The notes below the pieces were generated by a model that saw nothing but the letters and a program-made list of their open reading frames with translations, did no database searches and was not told the origin of the DNA. A program made the translations under genes and the position numbers. From Flammeovirgaceae bacterium (GTDB taxonomy: Bacteria; Bacteroidota; Bacteroidia; Cytophagales; Cyclobacteriaceae), in assembly GCA_022616575.1 (NCBI GenBank), contig JAKEEN010000087.1, positions 1-9,832 on the forward strand: a stretch of 9,832 nucleotides of DNA, given 5' to 3'. This document shows positions 6,864 to 9,832 of this stretch, piece by piece. Each line of letters starts with the position of its first letter. The stretch's first letter is position 1.

Positions 6864-7145
6864 ATGGAAACCCCAGAAAATATGCTTACGCTTGATGATT
6901 TTCGCTTGATGCCGTTTGATAGAAAGTGTGACATCATTACCTACAACAGTCAATATATGCTTCACCGAATGCTCGGTGAGTGTAAGGTGTTTTTGTATTA
7001 TACGGGTGAATTTTTCGTTGAAGTGTTTTACTCGCCTAAATATCAAAAGGTACTCATGATTAATGCCTTTGATAATTCGATTGGGCTTGAACCTTATTTA
7101 GATAAAATCTCACTGGTTGACTTAACGGGCACAACGATCATCTGA
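6864..7145 (+). CDS. small hypothetical protein, 93 residues, overlapping mfd 3' end
   Basis: I do not recognise a named family, although the pattern resembles small uncharacterised proteins I associate with Cytophagales and relatives. The sequence looks like a real folded protein: a helical first half (LTLDDFRLMPFDRKCDII then YMLHRMLGE), a beta-rich centre (CKVFLYYTGEFFVEVFY, with many aromatic residues) and a conserved-looking LEPYLDKISLVDL close to the end. There is no signal peptide or membrane segment, so it is probably cytoplasmic. The ATG at 6864 is used; a second ATG at 6882 (MLTLDDF) is a possible alternative. Its last 52 bases overlap the antisense 3' end of mfd, so the two transcripts are convergent with no terminator between them. 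It sits alone on its strand between gldJ and mfd. The amino-acid composition and length of open frame support coding. Confidence 0.8.
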   Translation: METPENMLTLDDFRLMPFDRKCDIITYNSQYMLHRMLGECKVFLYYTGEFFVEVFYSPKYQKVLMINAFDNSIGLEPYLDKISLVDLTGTTII

Positions 7146-9832
7146 TCGAGCAATTCGATTGCCTGATTCACAGATTTTATTTCTTCAATAATGAGCATTG
7201 CCTTGCCGGCACTGTCTTTGATTTTGCATTGGCGGGGGTGTTTCTGTACAAAAGAAAGTATATGGCCGAACGTATCGGAGTTAAAATAAGAATCTTTGTT
7301 CGTAATAAAGTAAGCGCGCAAACGCTCACCTTTTAAGATTAATTTTTCAAAGCCGAGTTTTTCGCCCAGCCATCGGAGCCTTACCGTTCTTATTAATTCT
7401 TCAACGGGCTCAGGCACAAGTCCGAACCGGTCTTTCAGCTCTAAAGAGAATGCAGAAAGTTCCTCCTCATGGTTGATATTATCCAGACGCGAATAAAGCT
7501 GAAGACGCTCGCTGATGCTGTTAACAAAGTTTTCAGGAATCAAGATCTCAAGGTCCGTTTCGATTATGCAATCCTGTACAATGACTTTGGCTTTTTCTGA
7601 AAGCTCTTGCGCAAACAATTCTTTGAAATCAGTTTCTTTTAATTCCTGAATGGCATCATCCAGGATTTTATGATACGTTTCAAAACCCAGATCATTGATG
7701 AAGCCGCTTTGCTCGGCTCCTAATAAATTTCCCGCACCGCGGATGTCAAGATCGCGCATGGCTACTTTGAACCCATCACCCAATTCTGAAAATTCTTCCA
7801 ATGCAGATAAGCGCTTCCGTGAATCGGATGTGAGCATTGAAGCTGGGGGTGTTAACAAATAACAGAATGCTTTTTTATTGGATCGCCCTACACGGCCCCG
7901 CATTTGATGAAGGTCGCTCAAACCAAACATATGGGCCGAGTTAATCATGATGGTATTGGCATTGGGAATATCGAGACCGGATTCGATGATGTTGGTGGAG
8001 ACCAAAATATCGTACTCGCCATCGATAAACTTCACCATAGCCTTCTCAAGCTGATGGCCTTCCATTTGCCCGTGAGCAATGCCAATACGAGAATCCGGAA
8101 CAAGTTTGAAAATAATATTGGCTACTTGCTCAATATCATTGACACGGTTATGAACAAAAAATACTTGTCCCCCTCTTCGCAATTCAAAACTAATCGCATC
8201 GCGAATGATCGCTTCATTAAATGTGTGAAGCTCTGTAGTAACGGGTTGGCGATTGGGTGGAGGTGTTGCAATAATGCTTAAGTCGCGGGCGCCCATCAAG
8301 GAGAAGTGAAGTGTACGTGGTATGGGTGTAGCAGTTAGTGTGAGAACATCTACGCTCACTTTAAACTCTTTTAACTTGTCCTTCACTTTCACACCAAACT
8401 TTTGCTCCTCATCGACAATAAGCAACCCTAAATTTTTGAATTCTACATCCTTGCTGACAATGCGATGAGTGCCGATTAAAATGTTAACTTTTCCTTCTTT
8501 CGTATCCTCCAGAATTTTTTTAATGTCTTTATCCGACTTGAAGCGAGATACATATTCAATTTGCACAGGGAAATTTCCCAGACGCTCGCTGAAGGTACGG
8601 AAGTGTTGCATGGCCAGAATGGTAGTAGGAACAAGCACAGCAACCTGCTTTCCTTCTGTGGCAGCTTTGAAGGCGGCACGAATTGCCACTTCTGTTTTTC
8701 CAAAACCAACATCACCGCAAACCAGGCGATCCATGGGGTGAGGTGCCTGCATGTCTTTCTTTACCTCTTCTGTAGCACGGGCCTGGTCGGGCGTATCTTC
8801 ATACATGAAGGATGTCTCCAGCTCGGCTTGTAGAAATCCATCTTCAGAATAAGCGAAGCCGGGAGCAGTCTTTCTTTTTGCGTAAAGTTCTATAAGCTCC
8901 TTGGCGATGTCTTTAACGCGTTTCTTCGCTTTGGACTTTTTGTTCTCCCATTCCTGTGATCCAAGTTTGTTGACAAGTGGAGGGACTCCTTCCTTGCCTG
9001 TGTACTTGGAAATTTTGTGAAGGGAGTGAATACTTACATACAAAATATCATCATCACGGTAAACCAGACGAATAGCTTCTTGCTCCCGGCCATTCACTTC
9101 TTTCTTTTCAAGGCCGGCAAATTTGGCTATGCCGTGATCAATATGGGTTACAAAATCACCAGGCTGTAAAGTTCTAAGCTCGCGAAGCGTAAGTGCTTTT
9201 GATTTGGTGAATTTTTCTTTCGCCCGGTAGCGATGGAAGCGCTCGAAGATCTGATGATCGGTATAACAAACAATTTTCAGCGCTTGATCAACATATCCCT
9301 GACGGAGTGAAAACTCAAGGGGCTGAAATTCGACCTCCGGATTGATCTCTTCAAAAATTTCCTTAAGCCGATCGAGTTGTTTAGGTACATCTGCAGAAAT
9401 AAAATTGCTATATCCCTGATGCTGTTGATCAACAAGATTGGTGGCAAGCAACTCGAAATTTTTATTGAAAGATGGCTGAGCAGATGAAGGAAAGTCAAAA
9501 GTCTTTGAATTATCTAAAGCAAACCGACTCCCGAATTCTACTGTTATGAAGTTTTTTGAGTGTATTCCAAACGCTTCACCGGAATCAAACAAAACGCCAG
9601 GACTTGAAATGATTTGGGTTTGACCGGTGGACTTTAAAATCTTTTCAAAAACGACCGAGACTTTTTCAAATGATTTTTGAACGATATCGGAGGTGAGCTG
9701 ATAATCTTTAAACCAAAGACAGGTTTCCGAAGAAATAAAATCAAAAAATGATTGGCGCTCCTCCTGAACAAGTCGTGCTTGCACGTTTGGAATGATATTG
9801 ATCTTACTCATCGTATCTACCGAAAGTTGAGA
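7094..9832 (-). CDS. mfd: transcription-repair coupling factor Mfd (5' end beyond right edge)
   Basis: The frame runs leftward from the window edge for 912 residues; the Met at 9811 is internal, not the start, because the frame stays open to the edge and Mfd proteins are normally about 1100-1150 residues. Roughly 200 N-terminal residues (UvrB-like domain) are missing. Counting from that Met: the RNA-polymerase-interacting domain is at about 213-300 (LQPGDFVTHIDHGIAKFAG); Walker A GDVGFGKT at 366-373; motif Ia LVPTTILA at 393-400; motif II DEEQ at 467-470; motif III TATPIPRTL at 493-501; motif V STNIIESGLDIP at 605-616; motif VI QMRGRVGRS at 636-644; and the C-terminal TRCF regulatory domain at about 740-890. 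Mfd is a dsDNA translocase that pushes stalled RNA polymerase off lesions and recruits UvrA. No key residue is missing in the visible part. The stop is TAA at 7094-7096, overlapping the convergent 93-residue gene. Confidence 0.99.
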   Translation of the reverse strand, partial: SQLSVDTMSKINIIPNVQARLVQEERQSFFDFISSETCLWFKDYQLTSDIVQKSFEKVSVVFEKILKSTGQTQIISSPGVLFDSGEAFGIHSKNFITVEFGSRFALDNSKTFDFPSSAQPSFNKNFELLATNLVDQQHQGYSNFISADVPKQLDRLKEIFEEINPEVEFQPLEFSLRQGYVDQALKIVCYTDHQIFERFHRYRAKEKFTKSKALTLRELRTLQPGDFVTHIDHGIAKFAGLEKKEVNGREQEAIRLVYRDDDILYVSIHSLHKISKYTGKEGVPPLVNKLGSQEWENKKSKAKKRVKDIAKELIELYAKRKTAPGFAYSEDGFLQAELETSFMYEDTPDQARATEEVKKDMQAPHPMDRLVCGDVGFGKTEVAIRAAFKAATEGKQVAVLVPTTILAMQHFRTFSERLGNFPVQIEYVSRFKSDKDIKKILEDTKEGKVNILIGTHRIVSKDVEFKNLGLLIVDEEQKFGVKVKDKLKEFKVSVDVLTLTATPIPRTLHFSLMGARDLSIIATPPPNRQPVTTELHTFNEAIIRDAISFELRRGGQVFFVHNRVNDIEQVANIIFKLVPDSRIGIAHGQMEGHQLEKAMVKFIDGEYDILVSTNIIESGLDIPNANTIMINSAHMFGLSDLHQMRGRVGRSNKKAFCYLLTPPASMLTSDSRKRLSALEEFSELGDGFKVAMRDLDIRGAGNLLGAEQSGFINDLGFETYHKILDDAIQELKETDFKELFAQELSEKAKVIVQDCIIETDLEILIPENFVNSISERLQLYSRLDNINHEEELSAFSLELKDRFGLVPEPVEELIRTVRLRWLGEKLGFEKLILKGERLRAYFITNKDSYFNSDTFGHILSFVQKHPRQCKIKDSAGKAMLIIEEIKSVNQAIELLDQMIVVPVKSTSEILSK

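Noticed and set aside
6813..7046. Minus-strand open frame of 77 residues opposite the small 93-residue gene
   Set aside because: Basic, low-information composition, no start context and no motif; it is better explained as antisense of the plus-strand gene.
7904..8833. Plus-strand open frames of 90-125 residues inside mfd
   Set aside because: They lie opposite the conserved helicase motifs of Mfd, which fully explain the open sequence.

Overview
The window looks like chromosomal housekeeping DNA from a gliding-type member of the Bacteroidota, most likely Cytophagales. The evidence is a GldJ-type lipoprotein (found only with the Bacteroidota type IX secretion and gliding machinery), a Bacteroidota-style DUF4175-like coiled-coil protein, Bacteroidota-like -7 motifs (TAnnTTTG) upstream of genes, and few Shine-Dalgarno sequences. 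The DNA is moderately AT-rich and fairly uniform. I see no transposase, integrase, phage gene, tRNA, rRNA, CRISPR array or attachment site.

Left part (1-4576, all minus strand). Four tightly packed genes read leftward: an AhpD-like carboxymuconolactone decarboxylase-family protein, an uncharacterised 126-residue protein, exodeoxyribonuclease III (xth) and a very long membrane-anchored coiled-coil protein resembling the DUF4175 family, which runs off the left edge. The first three are linked by 4-base stop/start overlaps (ATGA, TTGA); the fourth follows after 49 bases. They are probably co-transcribed. Peroxide-handling chemistry next to an AP endonuclease is suggestive, but a shared function is inference only.

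Middle (4577-6613). A divergent 50-base gap separates that operon from comF (plus strand, TTG start), a double-zinc-ribbon phosphoribosyltransferase-like protein linked to DNA uptake. comF converges on gldJ (minus strand) across a strong bidirectional terminator at 5329-5357. GldJ is an outer-membrane lipoprotein with a degenerate formylglycine-generating-enzyme (SUMF1) fold, needed for gliding and for type IX secretion.

Right part (6614-9832). A 250-base intergenic region is followed by a small plus-strand gene (93 residues, unknown function). Its 3' end overlaps the 3' end of mfd (minus strand) by 52 bases. mfd, the transcription-repair coupling factor, fills the rest of the window and lacks its N-terminal part beyond the right edge.

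Overall the region is conventional core genome. The points most worth a second look are the overlap-linked AhpD-like/ORF126/xth/DUF4175 cluster, the uncharacterised 126- and 93-residue proteins, and the short orphan GldJ. I found no convincing new defence, mobile or regulatory system.
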